A DNA stretch of 51,585 nucleotides from Chlamydiota bacterium. GTDB lineage: Bacteria > Chlamydiota > Chlamydiia > Chlamydiales > SM23-39. Positions 16,674 through 25,703 of the stretch are shown one piece after another. The DNA is taken from positions 1 to 51,585 of the forward strand of contig DAIDHZ010000013.1 in assembly GCA_027451825.1 (NCBI GenBank), read 5' to 3'. The notes beneath the pieces were generated by a model that worked only from the letters and a program-made list of their open reading frames with translations, did no database searches and was not told where the DNA came from. How positions within the stretch are numbered: the stretch's first letter is position 1; every line of letters starts with the position of its first letter. The position numbers were made by a program, and so were the translations under genes.

Positions 16674-16978
16674 AAGTCGACATCCGAGCAGGGACAATCA
16701 TCAAAGTGGATGATTTCCCGGAAGCTAGAAAGCCTGCATACAAATTGGAAATCGATTTTGGACCATTCGGAATAAAACGATCTTCAGCACAAATCACCCG
16801 TCATTACACTAAAGAGGATCTTCTTGGGAAACAGATCATTGCCGTGGTCAATTTTCCCTCTAAGCAGGTAGGGAAATTCATGTCTCAAGTGCTCACTTTA
16901 GGCCTCCCTGATGAAAATGAAAGCGTCATTCTACTTGAACCGACAAAAAAAGTACCTAATGGAAACCGATTGTTTTAG
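16631..16978 (+). CDS. csaA: CsaA-like tRNA-binding OB-fold protein
   Basis: 115 residues, close to the usual 110. [46 protein letters not shown] is the start of the CsaA/Trbp111 fold, and [27 protein letters not shown] is its second signature. CsaA is described as a chaperone connected with protein export and binds tRNA-like structures. The gene overlaps the end of menC by 43 bp. A related C-terminal module is present in MetG at 31921-33975. Confidence 0.9.
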   Translation: [115 protein letters not shown]

Positions 16979-17071
16979 TCCGCAGAGGTTTTAGCCATTA
17001 AAGATTAATTTTAAGTAGCTTAAAAATAAATCCTCTCTTAAAATTCACTTCATCTAAATTGAAAAACACCA

Positions 17072-18046
17072 ATGAATCAAATCAAAAAAGACCTCACTAA
17101 AGCATCTCAATTAATCGGCTTAACCGAATCCCAGTCAGAAAACTTATGGAAAACGTTGCAAGAAGTTCAAGCCAATAACCCCAGAAAAAACTTTTTCTCC
17201 ACCTTACTCTATTTCGGAGCCATCATTGTTCTTTTACCAATGACTTGGTTGTTTATTTCTCATCTCACGCATGGGCAATCTCTTTTCATGTCAATCACCT
17301 ATGCCTTGATCTTCTTTGGTACAGGTTCTTATTTCTGGTACACAAAGAAATTAAAAGTTCCGGGAGGCATGCTTGTTTCTTTAGGAATTGCCATCGTTCC
17401 TCTCATCATCTATTCTTTTCAAAATCTCATCCACTGGTGGGGAGCCTCTTCACCTTCCGATTATAAAAATTTCTATTCTTGGATTCAGGGCGACTGGGTA
17501 CCCATGGAAATTGGAACTCTCCTCATCGCTTGTCTGACACTCTATTTTATTCGATTCCCCTTCATAACAGTCCTTATCTATTTCATGATTTTGTTCATCT
17601 CCATGGATGCCACACACGCATTGACCGGCTCTGAAAGCTATTTTACACATTATAGCGTTGTGTCAATCATCATTGGATCTCTTTTGAATCTCTTAGGATT
17701 TGGACTCAATCGAAAGAACCTTCCCGATTTTGGATTTTGGAGTTACCTATTTGGGATGCTGCTACTCTGCTCCGGACTTGGTGTCAAGAGTGTCCGCACA
17801 GAATGGGGATACTTCATCTATTTCCTAATCCATTTCGGATTCTTACTTGTATCTCACTTTTTCCATCGCACCATATTCGTGCTCTTTGGATCTTTAGGCG
17901 TTATTAGTTACATAGGTCATCTTTCCTACATTTTCTCAGATTCACTTCTATTTTCATACATCCTGAGCGCGATTGGATTTTTGATTATTTTACTTGCAAC
18001 CTTCCTCAATTTGAAAAAAAATCGCTCCAGGAAAACCATAGAATGA
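17072..18046 (+). CDS. Polytopic membrane protein of unknown function
   Basis: 324 residues. A helical N-terminal region of about 40 residues (LTESQSENLWKTLQEVQ) precedes eight to ten hydrophobic segments starting at LLYFGAIIVLLPMTWLF; the C-terminus is basic. No transporter signature was recognised; the layout recalls DUF2157-type membrane proteins but this is weak. The last four bases overlap the start of the M48-like peptidase (ATGA), so the two are translationally coupled and may work together. A 7-bp inverted repeat at 17010-17028 upstream lacks a T-run. Confidence 0.65.
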   Translation: MNQIKKDLTKASQLIGLTESQSENLWKTLQEVQANNPRKNFFSTLLYFGAIIVLLPMTWLFISHLTHGQSLFMSITYALIFFGTGSYFWYTKKLKVPGGMLVSLGIAIVPLIIYSFQNLIHWWGASSPSDYKNFYSWIQGDWVPMEIGTLLIACLTLYFIRFPFITVLIYFMILFISMDATHALTGSESYFTHYSVVSIIIGSLLNLLGFGLNRKNLPDFGFWSYLFGMLLLCSGLGVKSVRTEWGYFIYFLIHFGFLLVSHFFHRTIFVLFGSLGVISYIGHLSYIFSDSLLFSYILSAIGFLIILLATFLNLKKNRSRKTIE

Positions 18047-18855
18047 AACTACATAATAAAACCATGAATATTTTATCCCGCATATGGGATCCTCGCCCGA
18101 ATCTTGCTCAAAATTGGCTTGACGCTGCTGAGAAGTATGAAGATCGACTGAAAACAAATCCCTCCTCAAGTCCTCAAATCGTTGAAGCAATTTTACAAGA
18201 AAGACATCGAATTCAATCGCTCTTTAACGAGCTTTTACCGGAATTTTCTAATAAAATTTCAGTGGTTATCACCCCAAATGCTTTGGTTGAACATCTAGCT
18301 ATCTTTTCATGGGATCATCGTCTCTATGTTTTAGTTTCCGGAGCTCTCATAGGCCGTCCTTATGACCATCCTGAAGACACTGGAATCAAAGCATGGCAGT
18401 GGCTTGCTCGTCATGAAGCAGCTCACATTCGAGGGAATCATTTACCTTGGTTGTTTCATGCGCGCCGCCTTTTTCGTTTTACGTCTATTTTTTGCTGTGC
18501 AGGGAGTCTTTTTTTAGGCTTATTTGCGTCTAAAGAAATCTTAAACACCTGGCTCATTCTCTTTTTAAGTCTCTACGGAAGTACATGGATCATTCAAACA
18601 ATCACAACTCTTTTCTTGGAATGGAGAGCAGATTGTAAAGCAACAGAAGAGATTCAAGATCCATCCATTTTAAAAGAGACAGAAGAAAGCCTTCATCGCA
18701 TGAATATGCAAGTCAGAAACCTTCCTCTAGGTTGGATACGATATGCATTGAGCATGATCTTTATTGATCCTCATCCTCCTTTTATCCTTCGTCGTTGGTT
18801 ACTACGCCGCAAACTGAATGCGTTAAATCACCAAACGCGATCCCCCATGACATAA
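18043..18855 (+). CDS. M48-like integral-membrane zinc metallopeptidase
   Basis: 270 residues. HEAAH at 124-128 within LARHEAAHIRGNHL is the zinc site, and LEWRADCKAT provides the third ligand Glu with the following Ala-Asp, as in M48 peptidases. Two hydrophobic segments (FTSIFCCAGSLFLGLFA and WLILFLSLYGSTWIIQTIT) lie between them, and a DPHPPFILR motif near the end is also typical. HtpX-like proteins of this family degrade damaged membrane proteins; the N-terminal membrane helices of HtpX are missing, so it is a variant. Start ATG overlaps the stop of the membrane-protein gene. The 3' end overlaps guaD by 28 bp on the other strand. Confidence 0.8.
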   Translation: MKLHNKTMNILSRIWDPRPNLAQNWLDAAEKYEDRLKTNPSSSPQIVEAILQERHRIQSLFNELLPEFSNKISVVITPNALVEHLAIFSWDHRLYVLVSGALIGRPYDHPEDTGIKAWQWLARHEAAHIRGNHLPWLFHARRLFRFTSIFCCAGSLFLGLFASKEILNTWLILFLSLYGSTWIIQTITTLFLEWRADCKATEEIQDPSILKETEESLHRMNMQVRNLPLGWIRYALSMIFIDPHPPFILRRWLLRRKLNALNHQTRSPMT

Positions 18856-20147
18856 GTCTCTTTAACAGAGCGATCATCTCCTAACATCATGAGTAAAAAC
18901 AGGCGATCGCAAAGGTTTTTTGCTTCTTGCAATCGTCTCTCCATCAAACCTGTTGCTGCAAGATCCAAAATGATAAAATCCGCTTCTTTTCCCGTTTCAA
19001 AATTACCGATATAGGAATCCAAATAAAGAGCTTTTGCGCCTCCCAAAGTTGCATGATAAAATGCATTCAAAGGATGTAGAGAACTTTTTTGCAATTGCGC
19101 AACTTTATATCCTTCATTCATCGTCGCCAGCAAAGAAAAGCTGGTCCCTGCACCAACATCTGTTCCAAAAGCCATCAAAAGAGAGGCTTCTTTACAATTC
19201 TTCCAACGAAATAGCCCGCTCCCTAAAAATAAGTTCGAGGTAGGGCAATGACAAACCGCCGCCTTACTTCGGGAAAGCAAATTGATTTCTTCTTGAGAAA
19301 TATGAATCGCATGCGCAAATACAGAACGAGGACGAACCAGCCCAAATCGATGATACACATCCAAATAGTGAGAGCTCCATGGGAATAATTCTTTCACCCA
19401 AGCAACTTCATCCAAATTTTCAGAAAGATGCGTGTGCAAATACACATCCGGATGCTGAGTTAAAAGATCTCCCACCATTTTTAAAAGAGTCTCTGTAGAT
19501 GTAGGGGCAAACCGAGGCGTAAGAGCGTACAAAAGACGTTTTTTTTTATGCCATCGATTGAGTAGCGCTTCTTCCTCTTCCATAAAGGATTGAACAGGAG
19601 TCAAAAGAGAAGTCGGCATATTTCTATCTCCCAAAGTCCTCCCAGCAATCACTCTCATGTGACGCTTCAAAGCAGCTTCAAAGAGAGCTTCTACAGATTC
19701 TTTGGCTGCTGTACAAAAGACAAGAGCCGTCGTTGTTCCATTTTTTAAAAGCTCTTGAATGAATAAATCGGCCATTTTCTCTGCATATTCTTTATCTGAA
19801 AATCTTTCTTCAAAAGGAAATGTATATTGATTGAGCCATTCAATGAGCTGCTTTCCATAGGATGCAATCATTCCCATTTGAGGGAAATGAATATGAGCAT
19901 CAATAAAGCCCGGAAGAATCAAACAATTTTTTCCATACGTTTGAATCTTAATTCCTTGAGTTTTTGGAAGTAATTCTCTGGCATCTCCCACTGAAAGAAT
20001 CCGACCATTCTCAACAATCAAAATCCCATCTTCAAAATATTCATAAGAATCCGATGGACAAGCGCCTTCAGGACTTTTCAAAAAATGAAAAATAGGCCCT
20101 CGATAAGCTTTTAAAGATGAAAGTTTTTCACTCAAAAAACACCCCAC
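18828..20147 (-). CDS. guaD: Guanine deaminase
   Basis: 439 residues, the same length as the E. coli enzyme. It converts guanine to xanthine. Amidohydrolase zinc ligands are visible: His85 and His87 in LPGFIDAHIHFPQ, then YLHTHLSEN, FAHAIHIS and the late Asp in AFGTDVGAGTSF; the HFPQ pattern is specific to guanine deaminase. The start used is a GTG at 20147 because no ATG fits; a TTG four codons later is an alternative. The GTG lies only two bases from the end of a palindromic element at 20149-20321, so that element may have replaced the original promoter and start region. The end overlaps the convergent peptidase gene. Confidence 0.9.
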   Translation of the reverse strand: MGCFLSEKLSSLKAYRGPIFHFLKSPEGACPSDSYEYFEDGILIVENGRILSVGDARELLPKTQGIKIQTYGKNCLILPGFIDAHIHFPQMGMIASYGKQLIEWLNQYTFPFEERFSDKEYAEKMADLFIQELLKNGTTTALVFCTAAKESVEALFEAALKRHMRVIAGRTLGDRNMPTSLLTPVQSFMEEEEALLNRWHKKKRLLYALTPRFAPTSTETLLKMVGDLLTQHPDVYLHTHLSENLDEVAWVKELFPWSSHYLDVYHRFGLVRPRSVFAHAIHISQEEINLLSRSKAAVCHCPTSNLFLGSGLFRWKNCKEASLLMAFGTDVGAGTSFSLLATMNEGYKVAQLQKSSLHPLNAFYHATLGGAKALYLDSYIGNFETGKEADFIILDLAATGLMERRLQEAKNLCDRLFLLMMLGDDRSVKETYVMGDRVW

Positions 20148-20148
20148 T

Positions 20149-20321
20149 TAAGGGGTCATCCAAAAATAACTGATCGAAACATAAAGGCATTATAGTGAAT
20201 TTCACCTGTAAAAAATCTCTCGTCGGCCATATTGCTGCAATATGGCCCTCCTCGAGATTTTTCACATTTGAAACACTCTAAACCTCTCTTTTTCGATCGT
20301 TTATTTTTGGACGACCCCTAA
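20149..20321. mobile_element. Palindromic miniature element with TAA target duplication
   Basis: A 167-bp body (20152-20318) starts with GGGGTC and ends with GACCCC. The ends are about 28-bp inverted repeats with three mismatches that read GGGGTC..TCCAAAAATAA..GATCGAAA inward on both sides. The body is flanked by TAA on each side, as produced by IS5-type transposases. The interior is a long hairpin: AAAAATCTC pairs with GAGATTTTT and GGCCATATT-GCTGC-AATATGGCC is perfect. No protein is encoded. It separates guaD from the SidE-PDE-like gene pair, which diverge from it. Confidence 0.8.
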
Positions 20322-20444
20322 ACAAAAAAAATAGCATGAACCAACATTTTTATCTCCTGCCAAGAAAGATTTTTAGATTAATTAAGTGGAAACAAAATAA
20401 TTAAGATTAAACAAAAACAAACAAAACATCTATAATAATGGCAA

Positions 20445-21287
20445 ATGATTTCAAATTTAAGCACAAACCACTCCTTTATTCAAACAAATCCTGCGCATGA
20501 TCAAAAAACTCTAATTCCGATTTGCATTGGGGATGTAAGGCACATAAAAACTCTTCAAAAAAATGTTTTCCCAAAACTTTTTCACATCATTAATGAAAAT
20601 ACTTTAACAACAAGCTACCCTAACGGAACCTGTAGATCCAATCACAATGGAACCCACTCAGCAAGACAAGCCCGTATGCTAGAAATCTGGCTGGAACTCA
20701 TCCAAAAAGAACAACAAAACATTTTAAAAACCTTTACAGAAGAAGAACTGCTCTATCTACAATTAGGAGCCTATTTTTTACGCGCTGGAAGAATTGACGA
20801 ATCCTCTCATCTCGATTCAAATCCTGATGATTACTACACCAGATCCGCCCTCATTTTTGAAGCCTACGCAAGCCAGCTTCAAGCGTCCAAGGAGACTGTA
20901 GCTTGGATCAAATGGCTCCTGATCAACTCCTGCAAACCCAAAGGGATTCGAGATCCTCTCATCGATTTAGATCCCAAAGCCAAATTTGCATGGGATAGCT
21001 TGACTCTGGTTCATGAACTCGATCTCATTCGATGCTATTCTCAATCCCGAATCGATACCATCAACAAACCGTATCTCAAAGAAATCGTGTCTTCCTATTT
21101 CAAAGAAAAAGCAGATCTCATCGTTGAAGATTTTTTCCATTTCTCTAAAAAACTATGCGAAGCTACAGGATGTTATCGCTCCTATGATCAACACCCGGGA
21201 AACCATCTTCTTTTTTTCGAATGCAGCATGAATGGAAAAAAATGTTGGGAAATCGTGACGCACACAACTTTGAAGGAGAGCTCATGA
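20445..21287 (+). CDS. SidE-phosphodiesterase-like protein
   Basis: 280 residues. NHNGTHSARQARMLEIWLEL (67-86) and YLQLGAYFLRAGRIDESSH (104-122) resemble the PDE domain of Legionella SidE effectors, where a His in an N-H-G-x-x-H-x-x-R segment and a G-R-x-x-E segment shape the active site; HELDLIRCYSQ near 190-200 is a further match of that kind. In SidE the PDE domain processes ADP-ribosylated ubiquitin during phosphoribosyl-ubiquitination; no mono-ADP-ribosyltransferase domain is seen here. No signal peptide; delivery by a type III system is plausible for this lineage but not shown. A TATAAT stands only eight bases before the ATG. The last four bases overlap the next gene. Recognition is from motif memory only. 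Confidence 0.55.
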   Translation: MISNLSTNHSFIQTNPAHDQKTLIPICIGDVRHIKTLQKNVFPKLFHIINENTLTTSYPNGTCRSNHNGTHSARQARMLEIWLELIQKEQQNILKTFTEEELLYLQLGAYFLRAGRIDESSHLDSNPDDYYTRSALIFEAYASQLQASKETVAWIKWLLINSCKPKGIRDPLIDLDPKAKFAWDSLTLVHELDLIRCYSQSRIDTINKPYLKEIVSSYFKEKADLIVEDFFHFSKKLCEATGCYRSYDQHPGNHLLFFECSMNGKKCWEIVTHTTLKESS

Positions 21288-22333
21288 GTTTAGAAATACG
21301 CAATCGTTATGATGAACTACATCTCAAATCAATCCAACAAACGATTGATGATTTGAAATTCCAACAAAAAGAAGGTTGGCAAGAAAAGGCTGTTAAAATC
21401 ATTAAAAGTTCAAGACTCGACGTCTCCGAATTAGAATTAAAAAGACTTCGATTTTTCAACATCCTAACAAAAGAGACCGAAGCAAAGCTTGATCATGCAA
21501 TCTCCACCATGGACAATCCTCATAAAACAGAGCTTAAAATCATGATCGCTCAGGCTCTCGAAATTCAAAAGATCTATCAAGAAACCCATCATGTCTTTAT
21601 CCATGCTCAAGATTCAGGATGGCTCCTATTTCCAGATCTCGTCAAAGAACTCACAAAAATTCACCACCCAGAACAAGATCTCCATCAATTCAAATTCTTA
21701 AGAATGCCGGACCTTCATCGTTCATGGGATATTACTCACTATTGTAAAAACCATTTTGTACACGATCACGACACAGCCACTCGAACCGATTTAATTTCTG
21801 CCGACGGGCATTTCTTTCATAATACATATGGGGAATCTTCTCTTTATTTTCTCTCCTGCAATCGAAGCATGGAAACATCCTCTCTTCTCACTTTCCAAAA
21901 CGTCATTCAACATTTTTATCCAAAAATACCTTTAGAAGACACTGAGAATTACGCAAGAAAAATGATGCAAGAAACAACAACCACTGCCGCAAAAACAGGC
22001 AATCTATTCGTCATTTGCATCCCTAAAGAAAAAAGCGCATCCATTCAATATCGAGCTCATTCTTATGGAGTTCCTTGCACGTGCCATCCAGATTCTGAAA
22101 GTTTGCATATCCTAGAATCTTTACAAAAACAAGAGGCTTTGCCACTCGATACACAATGCGAAAACCTACGTTTAGATCCTTGTCCTCAGTTCAGACTTTT
22201 TGCACCGGAGCTCAAAAAAGAAAATGGCGTCAAAATCTACATGATTCCACCGGATCGTCTTCAAAGAAAAGCGTTCAAACAAAACATTAAAAAGATCATC
22301 TCTGAAATTTCTCAATCTTCCTCAAAAAAATAA
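21284..22333 (+). CDS. Hypothetical protein coupled to the SidE-PDE-like gene
   Basis: 349 residues from the ATG at 21284, which has GAAGGAG six bases upstream and overlaps the previous stop in ATGA. The first half is long charged helices; the second half contains several Cys and His (FVHDHDTATRTD, GVPCTCHPDSESLHI). The frame is open upstream to 21221, and the translation there (GNRDAHNFEGEL) also looks protein-like, so the two genes could be one reading frame split by a slip near the A-run at 21236. No family was recognised. It may be the C-terminal part of the same effector. Confidence 0.6.
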   Translation: MSLEIRNRYDELHLKSIQQTIDDLKFQQKEGWQEKAVKIIKSSRLDVSELELKRLRFFNILTKETEAKLDHAISTMDNPHKTELKIMIAQALEIQKIYQETHHVFIHAQDSGWLLFPDLVKELTKIHHPEQDLHQFKFLRMPDLHRSWDITHYCKNHFVHDHDTATRTDLISADGHFFHNTYGESSLYFLSCNRSMETSSLLTFQNVIQHFYPKIPLEDTENYARKMMQETTTTAAKTGNLFVICIPKEKSASIQYRAHSYGVPCTCHPDSESLHILESLQKQEALPLDTQCENLRLDPCPQFRLFAPELKKENGVKIYMIPPDRLQRKAFKQNIKKIISEISQSSSKK

Positions 22334-22354
22334 AATACACTATTATTATTACTT

Positions 22355-22879
22355 ATGATCTTAAAAAAAGAATTCTATTTCGTTCGTCACGGCCAGACTG
22401 ACTACAATCTTCGCATCATCAAAGTAAACCATGAAGACGTCCCTCTCAATGAAACCGGCAGAAAACAAGCTCTTGATGCGTCTTCCTTAGCGCTTCAATT
22501 GCCCATTCAAACCATCTGCTGCAGTCCATTTAAAAGAGCCAAAGAAACCAAAGAACTATTGCTGCCAAATAGAGAGCATTTAGAGTTCTCTGAACTTGGC
22601 GAATGCACCCCTCAAATTTGGAAAGAAATGACCTCCTTAGGCCTTGATGCTTTTAAAAAAGGCTCTTCTGAAGTAAAAAACTTTCTTGAAAGAGTGAAAA
22701 ATGGAGTCAATCTCTCTTTAGAACAAAAAGGGCCAATACTCATCGTTGCACATGGGGGAGTTCACTTCGGCATTTGCTTTTGGATGAATATTGAAGGGTA
22801 TTCTTGGGTGATTGATAACTGTAAACTAGCGCATTTCTCTCTCAATAAAAAGCATGATTGGCAAGCGGCGCTGCTTTGA
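22355..22879 (+). CDS. Histidine phosphatase family protein
   Basis: 174 residues. The phosphohistidine motif FVRHGQTDYN (His12), the downstream CSPFKRAKETKELL and the second catalytic His in IVAHGGVHFG are all intact, so this should be an active phosphatase of the phosphoglycerate-mutase superfamily. Substrate is not evident; family members act on sugar phosphates, nucleotides or proteins. The start ATG is at 22355. The MFS gene starts 41 bp downstream on the same strand. Confidence 0.85.
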   Translation: MILKKEFYFVRHGQTDYNLRIIKVNHEDVPLNETGRKQALDASSLALQLPIQTICCSPFKRAKETKELLLPNREHLEFSELGECTPQIWKEMTSLGLDAFKKGSSEVKNFLERVKNGVNLSLEQKGPILIVAHGGVHFGICFWMNIEGYSWVIDNCKLAHFSLNKKHDWQAALL

Positions 22880-22920
22880 ATCATTGACTTATACGATCAA
22901 AATCAATACATTTCTCCATC

Positions 22921-24093
22921 GTGAAATCCAAGCCATCTCTTTTAACTCTTCTTTTATTAATGCCGTTTGCATCCATTGCTGCCGTTTTATTCACCCCGGC
23001 TTTGCCCTCAATTGCCCAATGGTTTCAGATCAGCGAATCTCAAGCTGCGATTGCAATGAGCATTTTTTTATTAGGGTATGCTCTTGGAAATCTTCCTTAC
23101 GGCCCCATTGCAAAACGATATGGAAGAAAACCCACCATCTATTTAGGAACAAGTCTTCTAATAGGAAGCTCCATCATCATTTTATTCGCTGGGAAATATC
23201 AACTTTGGTCGCTTTTTTTAGGGGGACGTTTTTTATCAGCATTAGGCAGTAGTGTTGGGATGAAAATCGCATTCACCATCATTGGAGATGCTTTTGAAAA
23301 ACAAGAGGCGACCCAAAAAATTTCCATTGCAACCGTTGCTTTTGCGATCGCCCCCGGTCTTGCGATTGCTCTTGGGGGATATTTAACCACTCTTTTCGGA
23401 TGGGAAAGTTGCTTTTACGCCCTCATTCTCTATGGCTTACTCATTCTTCTTTTAACGTATTTTCTTCCGGAAACAGCTCCTTATCTCGATTCTCAGGCGC
23501 TCAATTTAAAAACCATTGTTTCCACCTATCAAAGAAAATTCAAAAATAAAACTCTGATTTACTCAGCGCTCATTCTCGGAAGCGTCACATCAATGATCTA
23601 TTTATTTTCGACACTCACTCCTTTTTTGGTCATTAATCGGCTACATTTAAGCCCTGAACAATATGGCCTTATGAACTTTATTCCTCCATTAGGCCTCATT
23701 GGAGGATCTTTTCTTTCTCACCGGTTATCTGTAAAGAAATCGAAACTCTTATGTATTGGCTTAGGCGTCAAAATAAGCATGATCACAGCTGGCATTATGC
23801 TCATTTTGTTTTTAGCTAAACAAGTCTCTATCTGGACACTCTTTATCCCAATCACATGTCTTTATTTTGGGACATCTCTTATTTTCAATAATGCATCCAG
23901 TTTTGCAATGGAACATACTCAAGATAAATCCAATGGCTCTGCGATTATGGGATTCATCAATATGACGCTTGCCACAATCACAGTTTTCATTGGGGAATCA
24001 ATCTCAACTCCAAGTCCTATTATCTTACCGCTCTTCTTCTTAGCTCTCGGAGCTTTGATTGGATTCTTAACGCTTCGACTTCGAAGAGCTTAA
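22921..24093 (+). CDS. MFS drug-resistance transporter, Bcr/CflA-like
   Basis: 390 residues with about 12 hydrophobic segments. The N-terminus LFTPALPSIAQWFQISESQAAIAMSIFLLGYALGNLPYGPIAKRYGRKP contains the MFS motif A between helices 2 and 3 and matches Bcr/CflA exporters, which pump out sulfonamides, bicyclomycin and related compounds by proton antiport. The start is a GTG at 22921; a later ATG would cut into the first helix. The stop overlaps the convergent small gene by four bases. Confidence 0.85.
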   Translation: MKSKPSLLTLLLLMPFASIAAVLFTPALPSIAQWFQISESQAAIAMSIFLLGYALGNLPYGPIAKRYGRKPTIYLGTSLLIGSSIIILFAGKYQLWSLFLGGRFLSALGSSVGMKIAFTIIGDAFEKQEATQKISIATVAFAIAPGLAIALGGYLTTLFGWESCFYALILYGLLILLLTYFLPETAPYLDSQALNLKTIVSTYQRKFKNKTLIYSALILGSVTSMIYLFSTLTPFLVINRLHLSPEQYGLMNFIPPLGLIGGSFLSHRLSVKKSKLLCIGLGVKISMITAGIMLILFLAKQVSIWTLFIPITCLYFGTSLIFNNASSFAMEHTQDKSNGSAIMGFINMTLATITVFIGESISTPSPIILPLFFLALGALIGFLTLRLRRA

Positions 24094-24371
24094 CGACGAT
24101 TTCTTGGAAATTTTCGAACGCCATCTTTAGAGATTCTTTCAGGCTCTCTACAAGGCATCAGTTTTTGATCACAAGCGCACCCTTCTTCGTAATCGGTATC
24201 CCAATGCGCTCTTTCTCCGCCTCGACCGGCTTTTGGAGCCATACGGTCTACAGAAGCTTCTGCTCTTAAATGACGCATTTGCTTTTCCGTTAATGGTTTT
24301 GATTTTGCTTGAACTTCTCTTGCTTTACGGCCATTGGCAGCTGGTTTTCCTGGTTTACGTCTTGGTTTCAT
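24090..24371 (-). CDS. Small basic hypothetical protein
   Basis: 93 residues, very rich in Arg and Lys at both ends (KPRRKPGKPAANGRKAREV, then RKFPRNRR), with a central acidic DTDYEEGCACDQ. A strong GGGAGG lies five bases before the ATG, so it is likely expressed. The composition suggests nucleic-acid binding, but there is no recognised domain. It converges on the MFS gene with a four-base overlap. Confidence 0.5.
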   Translation of the reverse strand: MKPRRKPGKPAANGRKAREVQAKSKPLTEKQMRHLRAEASVDRMAPKAGRGGERAHWDTDYEEGCACDQKLMPCREPERISKDGVRKFPRNRR

Positions 24372-24456
24372 AGGTTCCTCCCTTTTCTTTCATCTACCAA
24401 TTCTTTTAAAAACTGTCTATCTTTCGAATATTGTCTGATTTTGTTATTGGATAATT

Positions 24457-25703
24457 ATGACCAGAAAAAAACGATTTATTTGCGATGCAATGTGCTCCCA
24501 ATTAGGAAGATGGTTGAGAATTGCAGGCTATGACACAATCATTATCGACACTCCAATTGCCGACAAAGACATCTTCCAAAGAGCCGTTCAAGAAGATCGA
24601 CTTCTTCTCACAAGAGATCAATATTTTCAAAAACTAGACCCTTCGAAAAAAACAGTCATTTATCTCAAAGAAGATGCTTTAGATTCTCAGGCTCAACAAT
24701 TAAAAGAAGAGATTCATCTGAATTGGCTCTACCAACCGTTTTCTAGATGTCTTGAATGTAATCATCTTCTTAAAAAAATAAAGATGCCACCGGATGTCCC
24801 TGATCGAGTGAAAGAAAAAACAGATCAATTTTGGGCTTGCACTCATTGCCATCACACATTTTGGAGAGCCACTCATACAGAAAAAATGGAAGAAAAACTA
24901 AAAGGCTGGCAAAAAAATCAATTCATCATCGGCTTTGGCGGAGATCTAATGATCGGCCGCATGGTGAATGAATATCTTTTACAAGGACGCATCCATGCTG
25001 TTAATTTAGCCAACAACCATATTCTTGATTTTTCAGAAGAAGGGCTCATCGAAACTATTCAAACTCTAGATCATGCAGGCATTTCCCATGTAGGGGCCGG
25101 CATCGATTTAAAAAGCGCTAGAGCGCCGATTATCATCGAGAAAAAGGATTTAAAATGGGTCTTTTAGGATACACAGACAATGAACCTTCTTGGGAAGCCT
25201 CAAATCAACAAGCAGGAACCGCCTTCCTTCATCAAAAAGCCGTTCTAGAATCAATCCAACGTTTAAGAAAACAAGTCGATTTTCTCATCCTCTCTCTTCA
25301 TTTAGGTCCCAACATGCGAAAAAGGCCGACCTCTGAATACAGAGATTTAGCACATCAATTCATCGACCTTGGAGTCGATATCATCCATGGCCATAGCTCC
25401 CATGTTTTTCAAGGCGTTGAAATCTATCAAAACAAAGTCATTTTTTATGACACGGGCGATCTTGTAGACGACTATGCCATCGATCCTACGCTTCATAATG
25501 ACCGATCCTTTTTTTTCATTGTCGAAATCAATCCCAAAGGAATCCAAAAAATACGTCTCATTCCAACCATCATTTCCAACTTTCAAGTCAATATCGCAAA
25601 AGATCCGATAAAAAAAGCGATGTTTGATGAAATGCAAACTCTTTCCAAAGAATTCCATACAGGTCCATGGACTCAAAATGAGGAACTTTTCATCCATTTA
25701 TGA
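24457..25703 (+). pseudogene. Mut7-C RNase / CapA-like phosphoesterase fusion, frameshifted and internally deleted
   Basis: Reading from 24457, residues 1-145 are a Mut7-C (PIN-like) domain: RFICDAMCSQLGRWLRIAGYDT, LLTRDQ and a two-pair zinc ribbon (CLECNHLL and CTHCHHTF). From about residue 165 a CapA-type phosphoesterase begins with GFGGDLMIGRMVNEYLLQG, but the sequence jumps directly to VNLANNHILDFSEEGL, so the middle part of the CapA domain that normally holds the N-L-E motif is missing. The frame ends with TAG at 25165. CapA continues in another frame from 25155 (GLLGYTDNEPSWE, ILSLHLGPN, IHGHSSHVFQGVEIY, FYDTGDLVDDYA). A single missing base near 25155 explains the shift. Probably inactive as a phosphoesterase; the Mut7-C part could still be made. 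Confidence 0.75.
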
